Source: Plutella xylostella (lineage: Eukaryota; Arthropoda; Insecta; Lepidoptera; Plutellidae). Taken from it: a DNA stretch of 64,000 bases. Where the stretch lies: the NCBI RefSeq assembly GCF_932276165.1, contig NC_064012.1:15507501-15571500 (forward strand), written 5' to 3'. The position numbers were made by a program, and so were the translations under genes. The stretch's first letter is position 1. Every line of letters begins with the position of its first letter. The notes under the pieces were generated by a model, which made no database searches, had not been told where the DNA came from, and saw only the letters and a list, made by a program, of their open reading frames with translations. This document shows, one piece after another, positions 43,201 to 52,932 of this stretch.

Positions 43201-43418
43201 ACTATGCAGGTAAATATTTTTATTACTATTTAATTCATTTGACTACACTATCAATCATTAAACTATACCATAAAGTTAGTACACATTATAGTAATAATAA
43301 AATTCTCATTTGCATTTAAGGGAACTTAATGAAATTAAACCTATTTTTGTTTTTTGGTTCCATACTTTAAAAGACGCGGGCAACAGCTAGTCATAAAAAA
43401 TACTTACCTTACGTTCAT
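40277..43418 (-). CDS. Polinton-borne three-exon gene, 170 aa, unknown
   Basis: Proposed coding exons are 43408-43418 (MNV plus two bases, donor AG|GTAAGTA), 41423-41548 (acceptor CAG|GTCTG, donor CAA|GTAAG) and 40277-40652 (acceptor CAG|GTCCC, stop TGA at 40277). The phases fit: Arg and Lys codons are completed across the two junctions. The protein starts with an acidic SDSECESF stretch and an Ala/Lys/Ser-rich linker with nuclear-signal-like KKKPAASKRK and SQKKKK. A compact C-terminal domain of about 115 residues follows (VDVFGLCNEDEYNECV..GEFYAELKVYARHD..LNCYLEEGSPQWKLLHRFVK). I do not recognise the domain. Intron 1 (1.86 kb) contains a MITE, a SINE and a GC-rich block. The first exon is tiny and the least certain part. 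Confidence 0.55.
41765..41935. repeat. GC-rich GGC-repeat block in intron of the three-exon gene
   Basis: A run of CGG/GGC triplets with GC near saturation, followed by GGGGCGCGGCGCGGTGCGGG. The minus strand can be read as poly-Ala or poly-Arg, but no frame joins exon 2 in phase. It may be an alternative promoter or untranslated exon. Confidence 0.5.
42597..42765 (+). repeat. tRNA-derived SINE inside the Polinton
   Basis: The head AATGGTGCAGCGGTTAGTTC has an A-box shape and the B box GGTTCGATTCG follows. The body ends near GGGCCGTATGGGAGTACATT. It differs from the SINE family at 51181-51445. Confidence 0.65.
42854..43124. repeat. Fold-back MITE inside the Polinton
   Basis: It has the same ends (TACAGGGTGTTGCAAAAAGG and TTTTGCAACACCCTGTA) and structure as 22295-22559. 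It lies in intron 1 of the three-exon gene. Confidence 0.9.
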
Positions 43419-43424
43419 GATTTT

Positions 43425-43560
43425 CAGGTCACACGGGTAAACTTGATATCAATGCATAAATTTTACACGTGAGCCCCTCCCCCGCCGCCCCGCCGCCGTC
43501 GTCGGCGCCGCCGCCATGAAATATCATACTTTTGTAATAAGAGTTTATGCCGCCGCGCCG
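43425..43560 (-). promoter_or_regulatory. Probable 5' UTR/promoter of the three-exon gene
   Basis: The region upstream of the ATG at 43418 is locally GC-rich, with repeated GCC/GCG. On the minus strand it contains an upstream ATG followed by poly-Ala-type codons and a stop before the main ATG, i.e. a short upstream reading frame of about 22 codons. No TATA box was assigned. Confidence 0.4.
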
Positions 43561-43629
43561 CCACTGTTTCACAATTAACATTAAAACTGCTGACAATAAT
43601 TGTGTGTTGATGGGAACTAAATTATAATA

Positions 43630-44670
43630 TTGAATGCTTCGTTGGTCTAGTGGTTACGGTGGTAGACTAGCAAAATAGATGTCTTGGGTTCCCCACTACT
43701 TTCCAGACTTAGGTAATAAAAAAAGGGAACACATTTTATTAAATTATTTTATGTACAGTATATGATAGATAATATTATATATTCGATTTAATATTCAAGT
43801 TACTAGTTGTGTAAGTATAGGTCTATGAGGGAACATAATTTATGCTAATGAACCTAGTCTGTGTATTCCTGACTATGTCAGAAGGAGGGTCATGTTTTAA
43901 AGTACTTATTTTTGAGTATTATTATGTAGGTATATAGCCTAAATGGTTTTAACTGAAAAGGTGACGTAGGTACTTAATAGATTCGTCAGTCATCTTTACT
44001 TAATCATAAGATTGTAATCTCTGCTCTGAGTAGGTATATATTTTTTGTGTTTTACGCATTCAAGATTTCTTGAGTACCCACTTACACATATACATGCACA
44101 TAAACACACACACACACACGCCTTCTACTACTGTACCCCCTTATGAGTAGGCAGAGATGTTTAGAAACCCAATGTATGAGCGGGCAAGCCTATTGTCATT
44201 TTTCGACACATCCAAAACCTGAGAATAAATACTTATCTATGATTAAAACAAATATTTACCCCGGCCGGAGACCAAACCCAGGACCCTCGACACAACAGTT
44301 AGAATTACTAATCACTGTGCCATCCGACTTAATTTAATTATTTGTATTCTTAAGACGTTGTATTTTTTATGAATGTAGGGTCGTCAAGAACACTTATTCA
44401 TAGGCATACAACACAAACATCATACTTAATTCACACTTAACATCCAACACCGAGATCAAACACTTATTGGTTATAAACAAATATCTGCCCCGGCTGGGAT
44501 TCTAACCCGGAATCTTCAACATCACACAGCCAACACTGACCAACTAGAGTCATGTATGTAATAGACTGTGTGTGTGTGTTGTGTACCTACTGAAATTCCA
44601 TTGCGATTGTGTATTAAATATGTAGTGTGCATGTAATGCAGGTATCTAAAAATTACTAAACCTCATAATC
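43630..44670. other. Right end of Polinton: patchwork of SINE fragments
   Basis: Fragments include a tRNA-like head at about 43636-43690 (TTGGTCTAGTGGTTACGGTG), a GAGTAGGCAGAGATG piece at 44145, and SINE pieces at 44250-44330 and 44462-44530 with ACCCCGGCCGG and CCCCGGCTGGG, plus CA and TG microsatellites. No coding gene recognised. Confidence 0.5.
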
Positions 44671-44677
44671 AAAACGT

Positions 44678-44770
44678 TGGGAAGTGTATCCCACTCTGTA
44701 TTAAGACCAAAGCCGTGCGTGCCATGTTCTTTAAATTAAAAACACATTGGGAAGTCTCTCCCATTCCGTC
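44678..44770. repeat. Subterminal copies of the Polinton end motif
   Basis: TTGGGAAGTGTATCCCACTC at about 44679 and TTGGGAAGTCTCTCCCATTC at about 44748 are near-copies of the terminal-repeat sequence TTGGGAAGTCTATCCCACTC. All have a TGGGA...TCCCA dyad, as expected of a protein-binding site. They occur only near the right end. Confidence 0.8.
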
Positions 44771-44798
44771 CCAGTCTGATCCATTGTCGCCGTGTGAT

Positions 44799-44907
44799 AA
44801 TGAATTATTGGGAAGGCTATCACACTCAAGTGAGCGACGACGACGCGCGAAGCGCGCGGCGGCGGAGCGAACGCAGAGTGGGATAGACTTCCCAATAATT
44901 CACTACT
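44799..44907 (-). repeat. Polinton right terminal inverted repeat
   Basis: Exact inverted copy of 26131-26239, with the same internal palindrome. It ends CACTACT at 44907. Confidence 0.93.
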
Positions 44908-44913
44908 GAAGAG
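44908..44913. other. Polinton target-site duplication, right copy (GAAGAG)
   Basis: It matches 26125-26130 and directly adjoins the right terminal repeat. Confidence 0.9.
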
Positions 44914-45213
44914 TTACATCCAAAACTAATTTAGAACTTAAAAGCTGTCTTCCAAGGTTATGTTAACGTTAAATTAAGGTTGTGAAGGTTTTATTTAGGT
45001 TCTGTGTAAGTTGTTCAAAAGGTTCTGGGTTTGAGCTATAGGTTTTGCTGTAGCTCTCAGAAAGGTTCTAAAACGTGGGCCCTTTTTGCACTCAGGAGGT
45101 TAATATAAGGTTAATATAAGGTTATCGAGCCTTCTAAGTCTCACGAGTTGATTTCCATACAAAGGTTCTAGAACCTTTTCAAAACCTTTTTAAAACCAAA
45201 AATGTTACTTGGG

Positions 45214-45954
45214 ACTGCACTGAGAGCGAGCGAGGCATATCTGTAAGGGCTTGGATACAAAACTGCATTGCGACGGCGTATCACAAAAATTAGCGACTGT
45301 TTTGACAGTTTTTCATGGAAACTGCTTGATTACTGTCGCAATTTTGTGTACAAGGCCTAAGATGCCCTAAGCTAGGCGAAATCGTGACTCGTATATTGTT
45401 TATCTAAGCTCTAGGCTAGGGCGCAAATAGGTAGGTTCGCTTTTAACGTAGCGCAGCTGACAGAAAATGATTCTGAACGCCACCGTATTAAGTAATAAAA
45501 GTCACGAATGGAATGTTATAACAATGTGTAACTTATATTACCTACCACAACAAGTAATTACTTATAGTCGCGGGGTCACTCTCTAAATCGATGAACTAAC
45601 TATTCTATTGTACATGGCTTTAAATATTGTATATTTTAGTTTAGATTTTGCATGTTAACAATAATTTTATTTAAATTTCAATTTACTGTTTACGTTAGTC
45701 ATTTTGAATGCTGTTGCACGCCTGTAATTGGTGCATAGATAGAATAATAATACTCATAATTATGTCTTGATAATGTATGATCATATGTGCTGTTGGTGTG
45801 TCTATATTTGTAAAATAAAAATAAATAAATAACGAACGAGAATTATCACTCAATCGGCACGCTTAATACAACGAGATAGAACCGTGGGTCGCGAAGTGCC
45901 CCGTAACTTCGAAAAGGCAAAACTGCAGCGTTAACCACGACTCTATCTTGTTGT
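45214..45954. other. Intron 1 sequence with LINE-like tail
   Basis: No exon found. The part ending GTAAAATAAAAATAAATAAA at about 45830 resembles a retroposon 3' end. Confidence 0.4.
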
Positions 45955-46199
45955 ATACCCACGGACAATGAAAAAGTTCCACTCACAAAATGCCTACACC
46001 AAAATACCCAAATTATTTCCAACATTTAATTTTATTTAAAATTTGAACAAAATATTACCGTTTTAGTTGATAATATGCTGATGCTCCGTTAAATGTACTT
46101 CAATGTTTCAGAAGGAGTCATTAAGCTAGCCTTTTCCGTTTAGAAGTAATTTGGTGTTTTTACCAGTGGAACCTTGGGTCCTCTTGCCCGTGAGTGTAT
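45955..46199. repeat. MITE, CACTCGCGAGCAA family (fuller copy)
   Basis: The left end reads CCCACGGACAATGAAAAAGT and the right end GCCCGTGAGTGTA. Inside are the family blocks TGTACTTCAATGTTTCAGA and CTAGCCTTTTCCGTTTAGAA. The termini have drifted. Confidence 0.65.
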
Positions 46200-46297
46200 C
46201 ACGCATGCTGAATGAGTGATAATTCTCATTCGTTCATTCGTTGATTGTAAAGTGACCCCCAGGACTGCAAAGCATTACCTAAGTACCTACTGGGCAC

Positions 46298-47031
46298 GGT
46301 TCTACCTTTTTTGGCATAAGATTTATTTGCCTAATCTCGTATTGCATAGTAACGTTTGGTCAAAGTCTCGTTACGCCGAAAATCGTATGGCATAAATCTC
46401 GTTTAGTAAAAAGTTATTTCGCATAACATTGTTTAGCCTAATAATGGTATGGCCAAATCTTGAATAGCCTAATAATGCTATGGCATAGGTTTATACAAAG
46501 TAATAATATTCGTTTGGCTTTAACTTTGACTGAGCGTCTCCCTACATAGCACAAACTGGTGCCTTGTATTGTTTCCGCTGTTTGGAAAACGCTCCGCTCC
46601 GCTTCGCTGCGCTCCGCTTTGGTTTTGATGAACATGAGCACCTAACACGCTCCTCCTCGCTTTGCTCGTCGTCGCACCTATTTTTAGGTTTCGATCTCAT
46701 GGGGTTTGTAATAATTATATTGGTCGTTAACTTTCGATTTTTTGATCATAAAAAAGAAAAATACCACAATTTGTACATTTACTACATACTTAATATATTA
46801 TTTATTAAGATAACATTAGGAGAAACAAGATTATACATAGGTATAGACGAACATAAATTTGAGCAAACGAAACTTAGGTGTTTAAAGATTGTGCCTAAAG
46901 AGTTTTAGACGAAACGAGCCTTATGCCACATAAGTCTTGGCAAAGTGATGGGTCCGCCAAAAAAGTTTAGACCATACGAGTTATGCGAAATGAGTTTTGG
47001 TCAATAAAGATTATGCGAGATGAGCGGAACC
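46298..47031. mobile_element. Non-autonomous element with 9-bp duplication
   Basis: ACTGGGCAC occurs directly on both sides (46289-46297, 47032-47040). The ends GGTTCTACC and GAGCGGAACC are roughly inverted. Both flanks consist of degenerate repeats such as GGCATAAGATT and TTATGCGAGATGAG, and the centre is rich in GCTCCGCTTCGCTGCGCTCC. A 9-bp duplication suggests a Mutator-like transposase, but none is encoded. Confidence 0.55.
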
Positions 47032-47422
47032 CACTGGGCACTTTATATGCAGGCAGTCTATCATTAAGACAGTCTATAAACACACCACGTCTTGTACACT
47101 ATTAATGATAATTGTACAGTTTTAAATAAAACGTACTTTTAAGAAAGTCTGTTATTTCACGTTATTATGAAAGGACTTTATAATGCCAGGACTTGATCAT
47201 TCAAAAGTGGTTAGGTACCTACAGAGTAGTAAAATAAACATTAAATTGCTACCGTTATAGAGTATAGACTAATGGTTAATCCTATATTAAAATTATTATG
47301 GGTCATTAATGTTATGATGTAACTCAGGTACCAATACTGTATCATTTGATTGAGCATTACTTATAAACAAACATGTACTTAGATACTTAATAAATTAAAT
47401 TAAAAGTGTCACAATAATGATA

Positions 47423-47584
47423 TACATGGTGTTGCAAAAAGGGTATACTAAGTCGAAACCTACAGTGTGCAGCATGTTATATCTGAGCCCGGAAATGAAA
47501 TCAGAATGTCACCATTCGCGAATTGACATTGACATAATATAACGTAGGTTTCGGCTTAGTATCCCCTCTTTGCAACACCCTGTA
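47423..47584. repeat. Short fold-back MITE (TACAGGGTGTTGCAAAA family)
   Basis: It keeps GTTGCAAAAAGGGTATACTA and the mirrored CTTAGTATCCCCTCTTTGCA but has lost most of the centre. Confidence 0.8.
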
Positions 47585-50324
47585 TGACATTATTATATCT
47601 CATTTTAATATTAAAACAAGAGAACATCAACGGAACTCGCAAACGCAAAGAACATATACAAATAATTACACACCAGTACCCAGTATTACACCGCCCCCCA
47701 CGTGGTATTCTATTCTCGTCCCAACACAGTCTATATTTAGATTCAAATTTCAATGACGACCATCGCGGAGGGTTGCGGCGTCGTGCCGGTATGATATTGT
47801 ACTAAATTTAGCTTTACACCAGATTTATCCCGTGATTTTCATGCCACGTTCAAAAATTTATGAATTTTACGGCAATTCCTGTTCATATTGTGCTTGTCTG
47901 CGTGCCTACATGTCCCTACCGTAGTTATTAGTGATACGAATTTTCCTACAGTTACCTATTCAAGTAACATTCACCCATATCCTTAGCCGTAAACAGCTGA
48001 TATTTTATTAAAACTGGACTAAAACCGATTTTAACCCAAGACTAAGACTATACTAACTTCTAACTTCTAACTAAGACTATACTGACTACTAACTTCCTGA
48101 CAATATAAAAGAAATCAGGAGAGTTACTAGCTTCCTCAGTATGGTTAAGAATCACCTATTAAAAAACGCGTACTACTCTGTGCAAGAATTCTTAGACTCA
48201 TAAGTGATGTATATAATATGTTGTATTAAATATAAGATAGGTACCTACTTACTTTTATAACTTTAAAATAATATATATTTTAATTAACATACCTATTATT
48301 AGTGTGTCTACTAACAATGTGTATGACGATTGGACGATGTATTCATTTAAACATAATTATTTGAAATTATTAATACTATAATATTGTGATAATTAATTTA
48401 ATTTAATGTTAATTCCAATGACCTGTAATGCTTATTTATCAATAAATGAATATGAATAATAATATATAATATATGTCCCAGTACTGTCGTCCAATACCAA
48501 AAATGTACCCATTCCTATGCCCAATTACAATGCGTCGGTGCGTCCTCTATTCCCCTGCAACTCCTACTTGTTGATGCCATATTCATGCCACATTGGAACT
48601 CCCACGTCCCCTAATTACATTGGCAGTGCTACCCACTCGGCACAACATCAAGTATTATACGTTCCTGCGTCCGTGTGACAGAAATGGACAGTAACAAACA
48701 CACAATGGTTTATTAGTGAGCGTTGCCGGTCGGAAGCGTGTGACCAGAAACTCCAATTAGTCCCTACTGAAAACTGATTACATGTTGGCTATACAGGATG
48801 TTCTCTGGAAACGCTGACATTTTGAAGGTACAGGGGGTCACTCCATGTAACGAAAAACAAGTTTCAGAGCGCTGCTTGCTCTACAGCTTCGTTTGTTCGT
48901 TTTTCGTCAGTATAGAGTAACCCTCCAGTGATACAGTTAAGGTCCCTTTGTTGTTTCTTGTTAGAGGGTATATACGGGGGAAATGGAGCTTGAATAGTTT
49001 AATTATGTTGGGCTACGCAGAACTACCACTTCCTGAAGTGTATAGAAAAAACAATATCTATCAAAACCTTTATATTATTATCTAAAAAAATACGAACCAA
49101 TTGAAATGTACAGCTATAAAGTAAATCGGTTGCATTTATTTATCGTTTGGTTTTTTTTCACTTTGAAACTTTTGCTTTCAGAGCCAATTTGCTGTCTAGT
49201 CGTTGGTGTAGATAATTTGGTTGAACAGTCAAAGCCAGACGGAATACGTTTTCAGTATCTACATATACTATCTATACTATGCATATTATATCGGAACCCA
49301 AGTAACCTAGTAGTAGTAGTAAATAATTCCGCTTTGTATTACCCAAGTAACCTAACTTCCTAGTACTGAACTAGCATAAAATCGGAGACATTTTATGTGT
49401 GTACATGCAGTAGGTAGGACTTATTTACATACATATTCCGGGACATCCCAAGGCTATATCGATCCAATATATTCACGTCCAGGATACGAACTTGAGACTC
49501 CACCGTAGCATTCTCCATCGATACAGTTTACATAACCGCAACAGCTTCACAAATACATCTGCTCCCAGAATAGCGCTGCTGATCTGCAATTGAATTGTTT
49601 TTCCCAAAGGACGTGCACGTGCCCGGCCCACGGACGTATTCTGGAGCTAAACTCGCGAATAATACTGTCCTAAAGACGCGTTCTGAAATCGAAAGTATTA
49701 TGTATTATAGTAGTTAATTAGTAATTAAACATGCGCACACGATTTTTGACTTTCTAACTCACAACATGTCAAACTTTGACCCCTAGTTTGCGTTGTTCTA
49801 TAACTGCCACGAATATGCTTGCAAGTCCCCGGTAAAATGATAGTTCGTTCTATGAATTTGGGCGTAAATGTTTAGTGAGGTTTAAAACTTATCCTATTTT
49901 AAATCTCAAACCTTCAAATGAACTTTTATAGATTTACCGGTTTCACACTTTATTAAAGTAAAGTGGCACAGGGGATGTGGTAGATCCAACCATCTTGACG
50001 GGTACACTTTAATGGCAAAAGTTAGTTATTGTATACACTACACTAAGACAAGTATTATAAGTAATTAATTATGTAGGTAGGTACAAACTTTGGTGTCGGC
50101 TTGTTGCCCAGAATACCTAGCCCACCATTCCGCTCACACACAGAGTATCGTCAGAGGGTCATATCGTTTCAACAAATCATTGGTAAATGCAGCATCGAAT
50201 ACAAAGTTTATTTGCACGATGCATTGTTTTGGTACTCCCTTTTCTTTAAACATACATGACTGAAAGAAAACAACAATAATAACATTATATATTTTTTCGT
50301 AGATACCAATCGATAGTTTTATAA
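47585..50324. other. Intron 1 sequence, no gene recognised
   Basis: AT-rich sequence with a TTCTAACTAAGACTATACT-type short repeat near 48060 and a decayed inverted repeat near 48830-48935. The pair CCCAAGTAACCTA at about 49293 and 49341 echoes the ends of the element at 25097 but is not mirrored. No exon found. Confidence 0.45.
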
Positions 50325-50445
50325 TACACTCGCGAGTTGTGAAAAAGTTCCAGTATTTGTAGCACCAAATTTCTCCTAAACGGGAAATAGCTTAATGACG
50401 TCGTCTGCAATATTTAAATTCATAGGTAATTTTACTAACTAAATA
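50325..50445. repeat. Partial MITE, CACTCGCGAGCAA family
   Basis: The end TACACTCGCGAGTTGTGAAA is present with the inner block TAAACGGGAAATAGC; the other end is missing. Confidence 0.55.
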
Positions 50446-50612
50446 CGTAAAGAAGCGATCGTACATATAGATCCCAAACTTGTTTCACTAGAATTTTCGG
50501 ATTCAAAATATATTCGACACTAATTACTTCATAAATGTTTTCGTTTTGACTCTGCGAAAACCTATGACCTGCGCCCAGCTCTGACCTAACCCTCACCCTC
50601 ACCCTCTTCCAG

Positions 50613-50753
50613 TTCGAGCAAGACGGCTACGTGGTGCTGGAAGACTTCCTGCGGCCGGCCGAGTGCGACGAGCTGAAGACAGCCGGCCTCGAGCTCACCA
50701 ACCACCTGCCTGATGGAGAGCATAGAGCCATCTTCTCCACTACGGATAAAAAC
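50613..50753 (+). CDS. PHYHD1: PHYHD1-like dioxygenase exon 2
   Basis: A 47-codon exon with acceptor TTCCAG|TTCGAG and donor AAC|GTCAGT, phase 0 at both ends. It reads FEQDGYVVLEDFLRPAECDE and continues to IFSTTDKN. This is the N-terminal helix and first strands of the PhyH fold; the IFST block precedes the QL motif of exon 3 as in other PHYHD1 proteins. Base composition (GC-rich third positions) stands out from the AT-rich intron. The donor is slightly off consensus at +3, but no better site keeps the frame. Confidence 0.88.
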
Positions 50754-50814
50754 GTCAGTATTCACGTCTTCGTGTCTGGGGATTCGTCGGTCGAAAGTAG
50801 AGTTGATTCCATAA

Positions 50815-51026
50815 TACACTCACGGGCAACGAAAAGGTTCCACTGAAAAATGTAGCTTGATGACCCCTTCTGCAACATTGAAGTACATTTAACTGCCCAT
50901 CAGGATATTTACAATTTAAAACGTTAATACTTTGTTCAAATTATAAATTGAATGTTTTAAAAAATAGGGATCGCTTGGTGTCGGTATTTTGTGAGTAAAA
51001 GTTTTTAATTGTCCGTGAGTGTGTAT
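50815..51026. repeat. MITE, CACTCGCGAGCAA family, in intron 2
   Basis: TACACTCACGGGCAACGAAA at the left and ATTGTCCGTGAGTGTGTA at the right are inverted. It begins only about 60 bp after the exon 2 donor. Confidence 0.7.
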
Positions 51027-51180
51027 GATCAACCTTTTGACACGCGCAGTACGTACAATTGAGGAATCTTGTGTCATATATGTCTGTGATGAACACAATA
51101 GGCCAGAATATGATATAATAGGCCAGCCGTATGGTCCAAACCAATCAAGTAACTAGTACACTACTCCTTAATACATTAAA

Positions 51181-51445
51181 TCGACGGTCGAATGGCGTAG
51201 TGGTTAGTGGCCCTGACTGCTATGCCGAAGGTCCCGGGTTCGATTCCCGGCTGGGGCAGATATTTATTTAAAGACAGATATTTGTACTCGGGTCTTGGGT
51301 GTTGATATTTATATTTAATATTTAATATGTATCTATCTATGTATTTGTGTAGATATATCAGCTGTCCGATACCCATAACACAGGCTCTGCCTAGCTTGGG
51401 GTCGGATGGCCGTGTGTGAAGATGTCCCCACATATTTATTTATTT
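51181..51445 (+). repeat. Full-length tRNA-derived SINE
   Basis: The head ATGGCGTAGTGGTTAGTGGC is A-box-like, followed by the B box in GGTTCGATTCCCGGCTGGGG. The body runs through CAGCTGTCCGATACCCATAA and GGATGGCCGTGTGTGAAGAT to a TATTTATTTATTTA tail. It is the best copy of this family in the window. Confidence 0.85.
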
Positions 51446-51708
51446 ATACACTGGGTTCAAAAGTTTGCACACTTATGATCGTACTGTACCGCACTGCGTT
51501 ATCCCAAGTTTGCAGTCACTTGCTGAGCTCAAAGTTATTTGCGATTCTGCAACTTTCCGTCGCCGATCTGCAAGTTGCAACACCGGAACCACTCAACATC
51601 TTATTTGCTTACTTCTTCTGAATAACTTAGTAAATAATATTAAGAGTAAGTATCATTGCGAAATCTTTTTGATATACGCTCCCGCAAAACTTTTTTTTTA
51701 ACAGATTT

Positions 51709-51866
51709 ATGCTGTTTTTAACGTGCGGATTTCATCACGCATGCGGGATTGGCCCGCACTCGGTCATATGTATGACAGAATACGATGCGAATTACAAATA
51801 TGCACGCGATACGCGGGAAAATGGCGACCATCCCACATGCGTGATGAATCCCGCACGTTGTTAAAA
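51709..51866. repeat. Fold-back element with CpG-rich arms
   Basis: TTTTTAACGTGCGGATTTCA mirrors TGAATCCCGCACGTTGTTAA. The next blocks, CACGCATGCGGGAT and ATCCCACATGCGTG, also pair. A diverged relative lies at 55905-56013. Confidence 0.75.
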
Positions 51867-51916
51867 CAGACTTAGAACCATCTTTTCAGAGATGCGTTGA
51901 CCTGTACTTTCGTTTT

Positions 51917-52212
51917 TAGGGTTCCGTAGCCAAAATGGCAAAAACGGAACCCTTATAGTTTCGTCATGTCCGTCTGTCCGTCTGTCCGTCTGTCCGTCTG
52001 TCCGTCTGTCCGTCTGTCCGTCTGTCCGTCTGTCACAGCCGATTTACTCGGAAACTATAAGTACTACAGTGATGAAATTTGATGGGAATATGTGTTGTAT
52101 GAACCGCTACAAAAATATGACACTAAATAGTAAAAAAAAGAATTGGGGGTGGGGCCCACCAACCCGGAACCCTTTGTGCGCGAGCCCGACTCGCACTTGG
52201 CCGGTTTTTTTA
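51917..52212 (+). repeat. Interspersed repeat with GTCCGTCT microsatellite
   Basis: It opens TAGGGTTCCGTAGCCAAAAT, contains eight or nine units of GTCCGTCT around 51968-52032, then CGATTTACTCGGAAACTATA, and ends GACTCGCACTTGGCCGGTTT. Degraded relatives start at 7556 and 59369. It stops about 45 bp before PHYHD1-like exon 3. Confidence 0.85.
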
Positions 52213-52257
52213 TTTTTTCATTAAACCCTACTCATCTGAATAATTTTCCTTTTCCAG

Positions 52258-52374
52258 CAACTGAAAGACGAGTACTTCCTGAACAGCAACGACAAGATCA
52301 GCTACTTCTTCGAGTCGGACGCCCTCGGGCCCGACGGGAAGCTGAAGGTGGACCCGAGCGTGTCCTTGAACAAG
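52258..52374 (+). CDS. PHYHD1: PHYHD1-like dioxygenase exon 3
   Basis: A 39-codon exon with acceptor TTCCAG|CAACTG and donor AAG|GTAACT, phase 0. It reads QLKDEYFLNSNDKISYFFES and ends VDPSVSLNK. The D-x-Y-F-L-x-S-x-D-K-I-x-x-F-F-E block is characteristic of PHYHD1 and helps to separate it from PHYH proper. It joins exon 2 and exon 4 without frame change. Confidence 0.92.
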
Positions 52375-52775
52375 GTAACTTACATCACTTTTCTGATAAT
52401 AACCAATAGAAATTATCTGTCTTAGCTGATAATGATGAACCTATAGGAAATAAGCGAAATTGTACCTAAAGCCCCGGGAAACGGCATTAAAATTAGCCTA
52501 ATGTCAATCCAGGGTGTCAGCTTTCTACGTACCTTTTTTCAATATTGATCCATGTGTTTCCCGTGAAAACGAAACAATGAAACTTACCAACTTTCACGAT
52601 TATAAATATTTAATAGGTATTCAAGGTATTTTCCTAGATTCTAACGTATTTATTGATTGTTTTTTATGGTTCCACACTTAATTAATTATAGTACTTATTG
52701 GTAAGATCGCTATAAAAAAAATATTTAGCATGTGCCGGTCACTACAATAACGGTGATTATTGACTCATAGAGCCT

Positions 52776-52932
52776 TAGTGCCAATTTCTCCATAGTCGGT
52801 TAGAGCATAACCAGGTATTAGTTGGTTGACTTTTGACACATCTGTCAAGAATTTTATATGGACATGACGTATAATTGATGAACCAATCCCTTGTCGATTA
52901 GATAACCGACTATGGAGAAATTGGGGCTTAGT
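52776..52932. repeat. Fold-back MITE (CCAATTTCTCCATAGTCGG family)
   Basis: CCAATTTCTCCATAGTCGGT near 52792 mirrors ACCGACTATGGAGAAATTGG near 52907. GACATGACGTATAATTG lies in the centre. A diverged copy with the same central motif lies at 56927-57090. Confidence 0.8.

Larger units (their letters stand above)
26131..44907. mobile_element. Polinton/Maverick (adintovirus-like) element, nearly complete
   Basis: This 18,777-bp element has identical 109-bp terminal inverted repeats starting AGTAGTGAATT, a 6-bp target duplication, protein-primed DNA polymerase B, a chromodomain integrase, packaging ATPase, adenain-like protease, and minor and major capsid proteins. That gene set defines Polintons and the related adintoviruses. 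Without the inserted Tc1-like transposon it would be about 17.1 kb, within the usual 15-20 kb. Plus-strand genes fill 26.3-34.8 kb; the polymerase and two spliced genes are on the minus strand. The right 5 kb is diluted by SINE, MITE and LINE relics. All core genes except the ATPase appear open, which with the identical ends suggests a recent arrival. Confidence 0.95.
25097..45213. mobile_element. Older TIR element (CCCAAGTAACATTT ends) split by the Polinton
   Basis: CCCAAGTAACATTT at 25097-25110 is mirrored by AAATGTTACTTGGG at 45200-45213. Just inside, GGTTTTATAAGGGTTGTGAA on the left resembles the inverse of the right arm at 45170-45198. The non-Polinton parts are 25097-26130 and 44914-45213, about 1.3 kb in total. 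No transposase is seen, so it is probably a non-autonomous element that served as landing site. Direct repeats outside these ends were not established. Confidence 0.5.

Noticed and set aside
44715..44909. Small protein across the Polinton right end, similar to one at 26120-26320
   Set aside because: The similarity only reflects translation of the identical terminal repeats.
51968..52032. CRISPR-like array
   Set aside because: GTCCGTCT units are head to tail without spacers, a microsatellite in a known type of interspersed repeat. The ACTCAAT array at 62141 is rejected for the same reason.
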